From Hygrocybe punicea (lineage: Eukaryota; Basidiomycota; Agaricomycetes; Agaricales; Hygrophoraceae), in assembly GCA_963556145.1 (NCBI GenBank), contig OY744470.1:2046001-2110000 (forward strand): a DNA stretch of 64,000 nt, written 5' to 3'. Of the stretch, positions 1 through 11,061 are shown piece by piece. Within the stretch, counting starts at the first letter, position 1; the number at the start of each line of letters is the position of its first letter. The notes under the pieces were generated by a model that worked only from the letters and a program-made list of their open reading frames with translations, did not search any database and was not told the origin of the DNA. A program made the translations under genes and the position numbers.

Positions 1-711
1 ATAGTATACTCCAAGGTCGTTCGAGAGAATGTCTGCAAACTGGAGGCCTACGTGGAATAAATGGCAAGTGGTGACACTGTCTCAGGCACTGTAAATATCC
101 AGAAAGTTCAGGACGACGTTCTCAAGCTCTGGACAGTTGTGAAATCGCAACTGGGCATCAGCCTAGGGCAAAAGAATCGTATCAAGGCACTTTACGAGGG
201 CATAGTCCGTTCTCTTCAAAAGGGTCCTGACTCATAGTTGCGTTTGAGCATGGAACCGTTGGTCCTCATCTCAATTCCTTTGCCCTCAGATTACCAGTGT
301 TGTGTCTATCTCCACCGACAAAATTCCTCTTTTTCATTTGAAACGCAAAGTCGGCACGAATTGGGAGTACAGTAATAACTTGACCAGTGTCTACTTGGAT
401 ATCCTTCATGAGATCGCTACTTCCGGCACCACATTCAAGGACATGAACACTCTCTTGACTGGTGTTGGGAAAGGCTCCATTGGCATAGAAATCCTGAAAA
501 GTCTTCTGTCTGGGGTAGTTAATGGCACGGGTAACCCCCGGGTACAACTGGGTGTACCCGTACCCATACCTGGCTTTACCCGTACCCGTGGCGACGGGTA
601 CGGGTTCTGGTGGGTATGGGTATGGGTACACCTAGTTACCTGGGGGTATCCCACCACAATGTGGTGGGGTGCTGGTGAGGTGTCACCGGTGAGGTCTCGA
701 ACCCCCTGCAA

Positions 712-1016
712 CCTCGCGAATGCAGCCCAATGTCAATTGACATTGGGGTTGCGTACTCGCGAGGTGTTGGCCAGGGGGGCGGGGACCTGGGCACTGGTGC
801 CAGGAACCTCGCACACCGTACCCGTTATCGGCGGGTACCCACCACATTCCATCCTAAGTACCTCGCGAACAACGGGGGTGCATCAATTGATGCGCTCCGT
901 TTGTTTTCGCGAGGTTGGATGGGGCTGGGGAGTTTCCATGGGCGTCCGCGCGTGCTCACTACCTCGCAAACAATGGGGGCACGTCAATTGACGCGCTCCG
1001 TCTTTTCGCGAGGTTG
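712..1016. repeat. Three copies of a roughly 54-bp palindromic repeat with CCTCGCGAA arms
   Basis: Three near-palindromes are centred on TCAATTGA, at about 712-762, 863-917 and 961-1015. Outer arms read ACCTCGCGAA and TTCGCGAGGT (some with one change). The inner core is CGTCAATTGACG or a close variant. They are separated by a spacer containing GGTTGGATGGGGCTGGGGA followed by CCATGGGC. The same module recurs inside the second hAT element at about 4460-4745 and 5437-5490. Confidence 0.85.
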
Positions 1017-1064
1017 GATGGGGCTGGGGATGTCCCATGGGCATCCGCCTCGTTTCTGTCGTCC

Positions 1065-1435
1065 GTTGCCCCCGTCCCTGTTCCCGTGCTCGCTGTCCTC
1101 ATCGTCGCCATTGTCATCGTCCCCGTTGCCATCATCCTTCTTGTCCCAGTCTCCGTTGTCCTCATTGTCCCGTTCCCCCGTTGTCGTCTTCCCGTTGTCG
1201 TAGTTGCCGTTCCCGCTTTGTCGTCGTCTTCCCGTTCTCACCGTCGTTGCGTTCGTCATCATTCTTGTCTTCGTTTACCCCGTCGTCCTCATTCCTGTCG
1301 TCCTCGTTCTTGCTGTCATGGTCGGCCTGGGTTGTCCCCGTTCTCAGCTGCGTCCCATCTGCTTGTTGCTGTTGCCGTGTTCGCGTTCGTTTGGCGCGAG
1401 GGTGCGGGAAAAAAACCTAAAAGTATTTAAGTAGT
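1065..1435. repeat. Pyrimidine-rich low-complexity tract
   Basis: A strongly C/T-biased run built from GTTGTCGTC, CCGTTGTCC and TCGTCCTC variants inside the first hAT element. Several frames stay open across it on both strands, which is expected from base composition and not evidence of a gene. Confidence 0.7.
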
Positions 1436-3966
1436 TAGTAGAATAAATGAATAAATGAATAGAATGCTTACCTGGGGTGCCCTGGCACCCACACCCGTTG
1501 CCGTGTCATTGTTGTTGAAGGAAATCATATGTCATGGGACCGTGACAGTACCCATGAGCTAACCCGTGAAAACCCGTACCCGGCGGCATGGGTACGGGTT
1601 TGTCACGGGTCCTGATGTGGCTACCCATACCCGTACCCAGGCCTACCTGTAGGAAAAACCCGGACGGGTTCATGTACCCGTGCAATACACTAGTCTGGGG
1701 GGATGTACGTTGTTGTCACGACATCCTGTTACAGCTGTACGACCATTCCACCCACCTTTCAGAACTTTGGAAGCCATGGTTCAGCCTTGACTGTCGTCCG
1801 TGTCGAGGCCTTGGTCAACGATGTTTATGCCAATTTGGGACTTCATCTTAATTACATCCTTCCTTTTGCTGCCGTTCCCGAGGTTGGGTGGGGAATTAAT
1901 GGTGTAAGTGGCAAGTCAGAACTTGCCCATCATATCATGATGATTAACCTCCTCAGGATCCTTGGTGCAGTCAAAAATAAGAAGGCTAGCCGTCACTTTG
2001 TCACACAACGCCCAATGCAAGTCATTCTTCCCCTTTGATCTAATCATGGTCTCTTTGGGAATGGTGGTCTTTATTCTGAGTCCAAAATCTCACTCAAAAC
2101 GTTGTTTAATCGCTGGAACTCAGAAAGTTGGGGGGAATATCTTTGCTTAGCAGGTGCCGTCATTGGGTAAGCAAATGATTAATGGAGCTTTGTCTCCAAC
2201 TTCAATTCTTTCTATCAGGTGGACTCACAGAACGGGCTTGATGAGCATGACCAATATTGTTGCCCATGAGCTCACAGGTTACGTCACTTGCACATTCTTC
2301 GCAAAAGGGATGGCTTTCAATATTCTTGGCTTGATGCACCCACTCCTGTTCAGTATCACCCAGGTCGAGCCCACTTGGGTGAATCTTATTGGTGATATTG
2401 ATTGTCTGCCTGGCCTAGCTGACATCACCGGCCACACTCACATTCAAATGAACCTGATAAAAAAGAGCAAACTTCTGCATGCAAATGCTTGTGTGGATTT
2501 CCAGGTCATGGAATTGAAGCAGAACAATTGCTTCAGATGGTAGTTCCTCGAGCCAATTTCAGATTCAACTTCCCTTCCCTTGAGACAGTGGACTCCTTGA
2601 GTGATGTCTCCCAACTTCACAGCTTGATTGATCTTGAGAAAGTGATCATTGTTGCCGGCTTTGCCAAAGTTGGACCTTGGGGAAGCTCTCGGATGTGATG
2701 GCTTTGGATTCTCTCCATCCTGTGATATCAACAGTAAAGGGGGTGGTTGATCATCTGTGGAAACAACGGTCGATTGCGAGGGAAAGGAAGATTCAGAACT
2801 AAACTGGTATTGGTGCTGGCACATGGATGGTGAAAGTTGCCGCAAGTGGCTACAATAACAAGATGTGGCAAGTAAATTGGCCATCGGTATGCCATAGCAA
2901 GTCTGACAATATCAATAAGTAGGCTGCATGGTGGCAGCTGCCATGTAATAGTATTACAGAGACTGGATGAAAAACTTCAAGTCCCGACAATTTTAAAAGA
3001 CTGAACAAACCTGCTATGGCTACCTGCCTTGACCATGTCAACCGTGGATCTCCCTTCTGACAGTGACCATGAAGTACCACTTGTCCAGATGTCAATAACT
3101 GCTACCAAGGAAGAATTACTCGCAGTAAGTGATCATACTTCATTAGTAATATTTGGTAATTCTGACGATAATTTTGAAGGCACTTAAGACAGCCCAACTT
3201 CAAATTGTTCGGCTTACCAATGAAAATCGAGAATTAAAAGTTGCAAAAGCATCAGCAGAAGCACGTATACCAAAACGAGCAAGGAAGAAGGCTGTCATGC
3301 TACCTCCAGCTCTCGCTCAGCATGACGAAACAATTGCAAAGCTAGGACGAGGATTTGGTGTCATGGGTGAACTTTGGGTTGATAATTCCATTTTCATGCA
3401 GCCCTGTCCAGACATTCATGCTGAAACTTTTCAGCGTTATCGCGATGCTGATACCATGAAGCTTGGAGTCATTGCTGAGCTGTATGACCATGTGCCGGAG
3501 GCATTGCATGACTACATGAAATAGTGATGCCGAAGTTCGGTTCGGAACCGATCCGAACCCGGTTTGAACCACGAACCGAACCGGAAGTTCGGTTCTAGTT
3601 CAGCCATTTGGCTGAACCGAACTGCTGGTTAGGTTTGCGGTTCTGGCACTGACATGCGGTTCAAACCGCGAACCGTAATGTATAGTTACCTACGTAGATA
3701 CTCATTTAGATACTTAATTTTTCACATTTTTTTCTATGCAGTCGCGTGAACTTAGGTCATGTGACCTTAAACATACTCGTGTGACACCCCAATTTCGACT
3801 CAACACTAACATTACTCAACAACCACGGTAAGTAACGGCTTCATACTATATTTTACTGACATTTTCTTACATAGAACAGCCCCCCGTGGCCCACCTTGAC
3901 CGCATAAAGAAGGCGCCCACGGTCAACTCCACCCAACAACCTCCCTCGCGTTCCAACGCGAGTCGG

Positions 3967-4299
3967 AGTGAATCGATGGCAGCAGCGGCAGCAGCAGCAG
4001 CAACGGCAGTGGCAACACCACCAATGCCACCACCCCGACGACGACGACAGCGATGATGATGACAATGGCCAAATGATCCCCAGCAACAGCAACCGCAACA
4101 GCAGCAGCAGCAACTGCAACTGCAACCGCAACAGCAGCAGCAGCAGTGGCAACCGCAACAGCAGCAGCAGCAGCAGCAGCAACAGCAATGCCGGCAGCAG
4201 CAGCAGAGCAACACCAGCGGCAGCAGCCACCTGCCGCGTCAAACGCGGATGATCGTGACCATTGTCGCCTCCACCACCACTTACAACACCAACACCAAC

Positions 4300-4344
<45 letters not shown>

Positions 4345-4345
4345 G
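3967..4345. repeat. CAG and CAA trinucleotide runs inside the hAT element
   Basis: Impure CAG/CAA blocks run from about 3975 to 4215, and a near-pure CAA run at about 4297-4343. Depending on frame they read as poly-Gln, poly-Ala or poly-Asn. A short flanking stretch (about 3890-4030) with Pro/Arg-rich residues could be a captured host exon, but nothing identifies it. Confidence 0.85.
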
Positions 4346-4459
4346 GGAGTTGAAGGCTGGGAGGGTGGTGCGCCCACCTACCGGCCCAGGTACATCCCCA
4401 AATCCAGTCCCAACGACATTGGCTAATGAGGGGAATGGACGAGGCGACGACGAAGACCC

Positions 4460-5490
4460 ACCTCGCGAACATGCCCTGGCCACATCAATTGGGCCATGGC
4501 AAGTCCCCAGCCCCATCCAACCTCGCGAAAACAGATGGAGCGCGTCAATTGACGTGCCCCATTCTTCGCGAGGTCGTCAGCACGCGCAGATGCCCATGGA
4601 ATGTCCCTGGCCCCATCCAACCTCGTGCCACCTCACGAACATGCCCCGGCCGTGTCAATTGGGCCATGGCAAGTCCCCAGCCCCATCCAACCTCGCGAAA
4701 ACAGATGCAGCGTGTCAATTGACGCGTCCCCGTTCTTCGCGAGGTAGGTAGCATGCTGTAGAGGCTCCGGGCCGTCTGGACCCGAATCCTCTTCATATCC
4801 CACATCGTCCCTGTCCATTCCCATTCATGTATCGTCAATTCCGCCCGATTCCGGTCCTCTCCGTCGATTCCGCTCCGGATCCCCCTCCGGAATCGTTCAT
4901 ACTCAAGATGCGATGTCTCTAACGACCTGGAATCACTACGTATATAGTTACATATGATATATCTTCATTTCCCGTTACTTAGTACATAGCACCATTCCTC
5001 CTATACTCCGCTCCACTCCACCCCTATCAGTTACAGCCTTCGGTTGTAGAACATAGTTACTACAGCACAGGATCACTCCCAGTAGTATAAAAGATGTACC
5101 CTTATACTACATACCATCATCATATTGCATCATATTACACCGTATCATATCACATCCCATCATATTACATCTTATTATCCCGCTCAGTTCTACACTTTTA
5201 GTCCTCGCTTCGTATCATCTCCATATTAGTCTTCGTACTCCACTCCCTTCACTTCCCCTCTGATCCGGAACCCCAGATTCAGGTTGGATTGACTAGACAC
5301 CTTAGAAAGACTAAATTCCTCTGATCACTTCTTAGCTGATCAACCCTTTCCGTAGATTCCTGTTTCGGGTCTACAACAGAACTCGCCGTCACAACGCACA
5401 GACGCCCATGGAATGTCCCTGGCCCCAACCCAACCTCGCGAAAACAGATGGAGCGCATCAATTGACGTGGCCCCGTTCTTCGCGAGATTG
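4460..5490. repeat. Further copies of the CCTCGCGAA palindromic repeat
   Basis: Full palindromes centred on TCAATTGA lie at about 4521-4575, 4690-4745 and 5437-5490. Partial units with CATCAATTGGGCCATGGC lie at about 4462-4500 and 4622-4672. The spacer CCCCAGCCCCATCCAACC is the reverse complement of the spacer seen in the first hAT element. A shrunken copy, lacking its core, is at 5550-5576. Positions 4760-5280 between them hold AT-rich sequence with no coding signal that I recognise. Confidence 0.85.
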
Positions 5491-5683
5491 TTAGGATGGA
5501 TCACGGCGGGTATGGGTTCCGCGGGTACGGGTGCCACACCTACCTTGCGAAGAGCAGCAGATGTCATTCGCGAGGTATTTATGCAACCCCACCATGGAGA
5601 GTGGGCTGCCATGGACCACATGAATGGTCTAGGCCCCCTCCCTGCCATGGTTCAGCGGTTTGAACGCATTTAAACGCGAACCG

Positions 5684-5931
5684 AACGCCATGAAACCGTT
5701 CTGCACGGTTTCGGTTCAGGTTCAGCAAATGGCTGAACCGAACTGAACGCCATGAAACCGTTCTGCACGGTTTCGGTTCAGGTTCAGCAAATGGCTGAAC
5801 CGAACTGAACGCCATGAAACCGTTCTGCACGGTTTCGGTTCAGGTTCAGCAAATGGCTGAACCGAACTGAACGCCATGAAACCGTTCTGCACGGTTTCGG
5901 TTCAGGTTCAGCAAATGGCTGAACCAAACTG
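5684..5931. repeat. 62-bp tandem repeat, four copies
   Basis: Units start at 5684, 5746, 5808 and 5870 with AACGCCATGAAACCG and contain TTCGGTTCAGGTTCAGC then GGCTGAACCGAAC. The units are almost identical; the last decays after TGGCTGAACC. Each carries the GGTTC/GAACC words found near the element ends, so this may be an expanded transposase-binding subterminal array. Confidence 0.9.
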
Positions 5932-7758
5932 GCAGTTTCGGTTCAGGTTTTCCAAAAAACTCGAAAAACCGGACCGATGATACGGTTTCCACGTCTATGA
6001 CCCCGGATAAAGAGATGAAAAACATCGCAAAGGTGCGAACGAGACTTGGGGACACTCCCGACAATAACGCGATAGTGCACGATAATATGTGCGATAAAAT
6101 AAACAAACGTGAAGAGTCGCAAGACAACGCGATGTTGCAACACAGTGATAAACAAGGATCGGAAGGCTTAGCTGGGTGTCCTAGATGACAGCGCGATACG
6201 CGGTGATGACGCGACGAGACGGAGGTTCTGCGCTACGACTTAGGTCACGATAGCGGAGAGTACGCGATGAGGAGAGACGCAGATTCGAGTGAGAATGACT
6301 AGATCCTTTTAAAACTTAAGCCGCAAACTAGTGGAGAGGGGAGAACTGTGTTCTTCTTCGCATATTTTCTACTACAGGACACTTTTTATATTCTAAGGGG
6401 ATAGGGGGAAAGGGTGGATGAGTGAAATAGAAATGCAGCGAAATATGGCATGAAAGCGACGAAACGGGAAAGGAATAGCGAAGGATTTGAAATAACGGCG
6501 AATATCACATGAAAGTCGGCGAAAGGACGAAGATAAACTGGATGAATTACATTTCTGGTATCGGACTCGGTGTCCGAACGTGTAGGACGTGTTTAACAGT
6601 CGTGTGTCAGCGTATTAAGACCGGGTCGCGCGGTTAAGATACAGCGAAGATGTCGCGGTCACGCGCGCGTCGATCGGCGTAAGTCGCGCAAGTCGCGGGC
6701 GGCGCGCTGATGTTTCGCATGTACGCAGGACTGCGGAAGAGTCGTAGGGAAAGTAGAATTGACCATATGAGAGATTCCGTGCCCAAAGGGAGAGACTGCA
6801 TATCACCGAACCGAACTTCGGCAACACTAACATGAAAGGCCATAGCTACTTCAGAGAACAGGTAAAACAATGTGCTTGCACAGGCCTATATATTATTAAT
6901 TACTTTATTTTGAAGTTTCGACACCATCTTTCAGCCCACCACTCTATGGCTATCAATCACGTCCGTTTGTGTGCTGATCATATATTTGGATTGTTGGGAA
7001 TTATTTTGTCACAACATATGACTGGAGCACCCAGCTGGATCTCCAAGCCCTTCTAGGGGCGCCTTGGGACAATCATTACCCTACTCTTGCACCAGTGCTC
7101 TATCCACCAGGAAAGATTGGAGATATTAGGTATTTATTTTGGGCCCCCATTCTTACCAAGATATGTTCTTTTGCTGCATTTATCAATGATTAATTCCATG
7201 TTCTAGATCCTCAAAATTACACTGTTTGGCCCAAGCTCAATGGACAATCATCACTTATCACGCCCAAAATCATCCGCAGAGCTTTGGGGTGTTACTCGTA
7301 CCACCCCTGGTGCTATTGCATACTCAAGTGTTGTTGTAAGTGATGTTACCTAGTTCTTCTTCCTCAATGTGAAAAAAAATAGGCCCATTTCATTGTATCA
7401 CCCAACAAATTTTTCAACGAGAAAGGCGCCATTTCTGGCATCAATTACCAAGCCGATTTTAACAGCTACAAGAAATTGTTGATTATGAAGGCTTTGACTG
7501 ATCGTATCAAGGCACTTTTCTGTCATTATGATTCCGTGATATTTTCGAAAGAACAGACAAACAATGGCCCCACCACTCATGATCCTGAAGATCTCGACAA
7601 AGAGATCGAGGAAGCAATGCGTGGCCTCGATTTGGCTGGCAATGAATTGGTTTGCGATCTAATGGATGATGAATTGGAAGTACCGGCACCATCATCGGGT
7701 TACCAGAGTAATCATGAGGCAGATCCCCCATCTATAGTTGCAACTCCCACCCTGCCGC

Positions 7759-9499
7759 TGTAGTAGTGGTGCCTGGCAGGTCACGTGACCACACCCTTAG
7801 TCAGTAGTCGTTCCTGATGTGGTAGACAGTTCTCTATCCCATCCACCTTTGACCATTCCGTGCGATTCCGTCACCGATCCCAAGAGGTCCCTCGGGACCA
7901 CTCCATCGTGGTGATGAGAGCGCGATTCGAGCCACGCCACCGGAGACCACAACATTCCACTCGCACAGACCCTTTTTGACTACAGCAACCGAGATTTTCG
8001 AGCACAGAGTACCCCCCCGAGAGCCCACCCGCGCGATTCCACGCAGCACACCCATGCAAAACACTACAAAAACAATCTCCGATGGCCCCAGTGATACGTC
8101 CGCATCATTCTACATGCCCCGCGACCACCCTCACGACTTTTCGCCCATCTTCACCATTCCGCACAGCCACCTCGCGCAGCCACGTCACCAGCTTCGCCCA
8201 CCAAAAACCCAACCAACCACGCGCAACCACGGCACCCCACGCTCCTTACAAGACCCCCACGAGGTTGCCGAGCCAGACGACGAATCCAAAAACGCCATCG
8301 CACAGCAAGACGCGCCCTCAACCTTACCGTCCCCGTCTTCCACCTCCCGTTTTACATTCGGACTCCCACAGGTACGCTACTCAACACGCAGACACTCACG
8401 GCACCCCCGTGTTCATACAGCAACCCTACGAGCCGTCCCGTCACCACTTCCCTCATCCTCACCCTCTCCATTTCCACCCCCAACCATCCCTTACCGCATC
8501 ACCCAACTGCCACGTCACCAAGTCGACTGGCACACCTCGCCCGCATCGGCACCTTTTTCCTCAATCCCATGGGCCCAGCACAACACGCCCACGCCAACTT
8601 TCTCGCGCGTACGACACCAGCACAGCCCCAACGGCCCATACCCACGTGAACGGTGTGTCCAAGCCCACCCAACGAAACGCAACGACGGACCATCCACGCG
8701 AGAAGCCGCGAGCCCCACGTCAACTCGTTTTACGGCCCCATATGCCCGTTTCCAACGCAATTGACTGCCCCCACGCCAGTACCAAGTGGCAAAGTTGCCC
8801 CAACGCGAGCAGCACACCCCGCCCCACCATACCCCGTCCACACACGCGCGGCCCCGCGTCCCACACCCCTACACGTTCACGCACCACCACAACGGCCCAT
8901 CCCCGCGATACGACAACCCCAAACGACGTATCCGATGACGCAAGTCCATCCGCACCAAGCCCATGGCCATATCCCCCACAGCCCCATGCACGGAACGTAC
9001 CACGACGGCCGTGCCCTGAACGGACGCCCCACCCACGTATCGTATGATGACCCCACGTTCCCCCACGTCGACCCATGCTCAACGACCCACCCGCTGAACC
9101 CACGCCGCGCCGTGCCGCTTCTATTTTCACATTCCACCACTTTTTCCCCACCTTTTTTTGTTCACCACGACCCACCTTTGTTAGATCCATCTGGAGTAGA
9201 CTAGTTTACACCCTTGCTTTTCTTTGTGTGCTCTGCATTCCCTTTTTTGTTTTCTGCTTTTCTTTCAGTCCTTCCAGTTGGTTTCTGTGCTTTTCTTTCT
9301 TTCACTAGCGATGAGGGCGTCGCTACAGAGAGAGGGGGCACTTGTAGTAGTTGTGCCTGGCATGTCACGTGACCTCTTCCTTAGTCAGTAGCAGTTCCCA
9401 TGTGGTAGTCAGTGGATCTTGTCCTATCCTATCCCATCCACCCAGACCATTCCGTGCGATTCCGTCCCTGATCCCGAGAGGTCCCTCAGGACCACTCCA
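7759..9499 (+). mobile_element. Non-autonomous LTR retrotransposon (TRIM/LARD type), copy 1
   Basis: Terminal direct repeats are at 7759-7905 and 9343-9499, both beginning TGTAGTAG and ending ACTCCA. A 4-bp duplication, CCGC, flanks the element (7755-7758 and 9500-9503). Three bases after the left repeat is a likely primer-binding site, TGGTGATGAGAGCGCGATTC, whose reverse complement looks like a tRNA 3' end with T-loop TCGAAT and CCA. A purine tract (AGAGAGAGGGGG) lies just before the right repeat. The 1.4-kb interior is strongly C- and A-rich with Pro/His/Thr-rich frames and no gag, reverse transcriptase or integrase motif. The two LTRs differ by several substitutions and indels, so this is an old copy. 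Confidence 0.88.
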
Positions 9500-10324
9500 C
9501 CGCAAGACCCAGTTCCCCAGGCTGGCCCCTCAAAATCTCAGAAAGGAAAAGCAAAGGCAGCTGTACCGAAACAGCGTCTGAAACCCAGCCAAGTCCATCC
9601 ACACCAACCTGTTGAGCCAGTGGAGGAGGCAGAAGAGTTTGATGAGGATAGAACCTAGCCACTTAAATTGGAACTTTTAATGTAGTGTTTACTTTTTTTC
9701 AATCATACATTTGTTGTGCTTGCTATAATTAAAAATTGTAGCGGGTTCTAAAGGCTATTGCAGTTGACTCTTATTACTTAGGTTGCCAGCACATTAAAAT
9801 TAACTGGGTCCCCTATATATATATTGCCTTGTTGACTAATGGTTTTACTTCCACTTTGTAATATATTATGTAAGCTTGTAACAGTCTGAGTTCAAATCCC
9901 TCGTCTTGTAAGAACCTTTGCACAAAAATGTGTAATCTTGTAAAGTTAGTAATTGAGATTAGATTATCCGTACAACTAGATTACCTAATTAGTGATAGAT
10001 TACAAGATATTGAGATTAGATTACCTGAACACGAACCCAAATAGATTAGATTATCTGCACACAGTCAATGACTATGAGACCCTGGACACCTTGTAAGGTA
10101 ATTTTTCCTTATATGGTTTCCTTGTGGGACGGTTGCCTTGTAACCTGCTTACAATGTAGGTGTAATAATATTATGTTCATGAAGTTTCGGGGGCCTTGGC
10201 AATGTGCCTTACAAGGCCGGTTACAAGGGTCTTCATGAGAAGGGACTCTTTTCTGATAATCCTTTATAAGGCACCCCAGCCATTAAGGCAATATAATATA
10301 TATTAAGGCATTGTAACCAAATCT

Positions 10325-10640
10325 GGAAATTTCCAACATTCCTGGTGGAATTCATCAGGACTCCTGGTAAAGTCCTGGTTACAGGTGATTCCTGGTTCCT
10401 TCCTGGTACCAGGAAGTCCTGGTAAATTACCAGGAATAGTCCTGGTAAATTACCAGGAATAGTCCTGGTAAAGTTCCAGTCAATCCCTGGGAATTCCTGG
10501 TGGATTTTACCAGGATTCCTTGTAAATTTGAGTGGTGGACTCAGAATTTGGCTGGAAGCCATTCCTGGCTAGTCCTGGTAAATTCCTGGTACATTCCTGG
10601 TAAATACTTGGTATTCCTGGTTGACTCCAGGAGGATGTGT
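10325..10640. repeat. CCTGGTAA-type dispersed and tandem repeat cluster
   Basis: More than a dozen TTCCTGG/CCTGGTAA words occur here, including two adjacent copies of the 17-bp perfect palindrome CCTGGTAAATTACCAGG near 10408-10455. The strand-specific Pro-Gly-rich frame on the minus strand is a by-product. Confidence 0.75.
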
Positions 10641-10684
10641 GGGGGAGTGTAAAGTCCTCCACACATGGCCAACAAATTATAAGA

Positions 10685-11056
10685 AGCACATTTCTTGCCT
10701 CTCTTATCACTGATTTAAATTCTAGGTGAGCTTGTGGAATGCTACCCTCCTTTATATATTGCTGTCAGTCTGAGTAAGTCTTTGGTTGCTTAGATGGGCC
10801 TGCCACTATGACACACATGGCCCAGACATTGCAAGAGAACAGCCCCCTATAGATTACAACGTTGACTACTGTGACTTTAGGCTCATCAGGAAAATGGTGG
10901 GGTTAGGATAAGCATGATAAGGTCTTATAAGGTAAATAATTTGCATAATGCCTGCAAGTCTTATATACAATATTGCAATTTGCAATGTTGTATAAAGGAG
11001 CATTCCACAAGCTCACCTAGAATTAGACACTATGATAAGAAAGACAAGACATGTAC
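10685..11056. repeat. Inverted repeat with about 65-70 bp arms
   Basis: The left arm (10685-10757) contains TTCTAGGTGAGCTTGTGG; the right arm (10991-11056) contains its reverse complement, CCACAAGCTCACCTAGAA. The similarity continues through CTTATCA...CTTG on both sides with small gaps. About 230 bp separates the arms. It could be a small DNA element, but I cannot define a target duplication. Confidence 0.65.
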
Positions 11057-11061
11057 ATCTT

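Larger units (their letters stand above)
516..1692. mobile_element. Non-autonomous hAT-type DNA transposon, 1177 bp
   Basis: An exact 8-bp direct repeat, GTCTGGGG, flanks the element at 508-515 and 1693-1700. The ends are imperfect inverted repeats: the left end reads TAGTTAATGGCACGGGTA and the reverse complement of the right end reads TAGTGTATTGCACGGGTA (15 of 18 match). Eight-base duplications and TAG-beginning termini are hAT hallmarks. Both subterminal zones are dense in ACCCGTACCC/GGGTACGGGT, typical of transposase-binding subterminal repeats. No transposase is seen; the open frames inside are low-complexity or palindromic. Deleting the element and one target copy rejoins the synthase reading frame at codons TCT GGG GGG ATG. 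Confidence 0.92.
1..2696 (+). pseudogene. Fatty acid synthase alpha-type fragment (linker plus ketoreductase region), decayed
   Basis: Translations match the fungal type I fatty acid synthase region between the acyl carrier protein and the ketosynthase. Positions 1-235 give the linker (KVQDDVLKLW, QKNRIKALYEG, RSLQKGPDS). Positions 275-515 give QITSVVSISTDKIPLFHLKR and the ketoreductase nucleotide-binding glycine motif LLTGVGKGSIGIEI. Positions 1701-2696 continue with [48 protein letters not shown] and EKVIIVAGFAKVGPWGSSR. It is dead: TAA follows VE at about 58, TGA follows ILPL at 2036, there are frameshifts near 235-275 and near 2500, and a hAT element sits at 516-1692. An intron at 2167-2218 (gtaagc to tatcag) is still present, which points to a segmental duplicate rather than a reverse-transcribed copy. 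The left end runs off the window; the right end stops at the ketoreductase/ketosynthase boundary. Confidence 0.9.
3522..6829. mobile_element. Non-autonomous hAT-type DNA transposon, 3308 bp
   Basis: The left end reads TAGTGATGCCGAAGTTCGG and the reverse complement of the right end reads TAGTGTTGCCGAAGTTCGG; over 24 bases there is one mismatch. An exact 8-bp duplication, ACATGAAA, lies at 3514-3521 and 6830-6837. Subterminal GGTTCGG/CCGAACC motifs are plentiful. The inside has trinucleotide runs, palindromes, a 62-bp tandem repeat and an unplaced GCGAT-rich stretch (6000-6600), with no recognisable transposase, so mobilisation would need another hAT. The first inserted base forms an in-frame TAG, truncating the host gene. 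Confidence 0.93.
3035..9658 (+). pseudogene. DUF6698-like basidiomycete family gene, broken by two transposons
   Basis: Exon 1 is 3035-3124 (starts MSTVDLPSDSDHEV), intron 3125-3179, exon 2 from 3180 with a heptad-like coiled coil (TAQLQIVRLTNENRELKVAK). Coding is cut at 3521 by a hAT element, resumes at 6838 (GHSYFREQ), has an intron at 6862-6934, and continues with NHVRLCADHIFGL, YPTLAPVLYPPGKIGD, LFGPSS, GVTRTTPGAIAYSSVV (about 7200-7336) and AHFIVSPNKFF (7384 on). At 7758 an LTR element interrupts, and the tail QDPVPQAGPSKSQKGK to the stop at 9658 follows. Both removals restore frame exactly. A one-base loss near 6990-6996 shifts the frame before YFVTTYDW, and the donor expected near 7162 reads ATATGT instead of GTATGT. 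Family assignment rests on remembered similarity to DUF6698-like proteins; the function is unknown. Confidence 0.75.
9659..11060. other. Intergenic, AT-rich, no gene recognised
   Basis: Beyond the stop at 9658 I see no convincing coding sequence. 9940-10070 has reiterated AGATTAGATTA words, 10080-10230 several CCTTGTAA words, 10330-10640 a CCTGGTAA repeat cluster, and 10685-11056 an inverted repeat. Confidence 0.6.

Noticed and set aside
4146..4751. Open frame of 201 codons with Ala, Gln and Asn runs
   Set aside because: It is produced by CAG/CAA repeats and the palindromic module inside a hAT element; no domain and no plausible gene context.
7909..7932. Naming the tRNA primer of the small LTR family
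   Set aside because: The reverse complement looks like a tRNA 3' end, but I cannot assign the isoacceptor without a tRNA set.
7976..9204. Long Pro/His/Thr-rich open frames (up to 321 codons) and their minus-strand mirrors
   Set aside because: They lie in the interior of a non-autonomous LTR element. Base composition (C/A-rich, few G) removes stop codons, several overlapping frames are open at once, and no motif is present.
10408..10455. Tandem CCTGGTAA...TTACCAGG palindromes considered as a CRISPR-like array
   Set aside because: No unique spacers and far too short; eukaryotic simple repeat.
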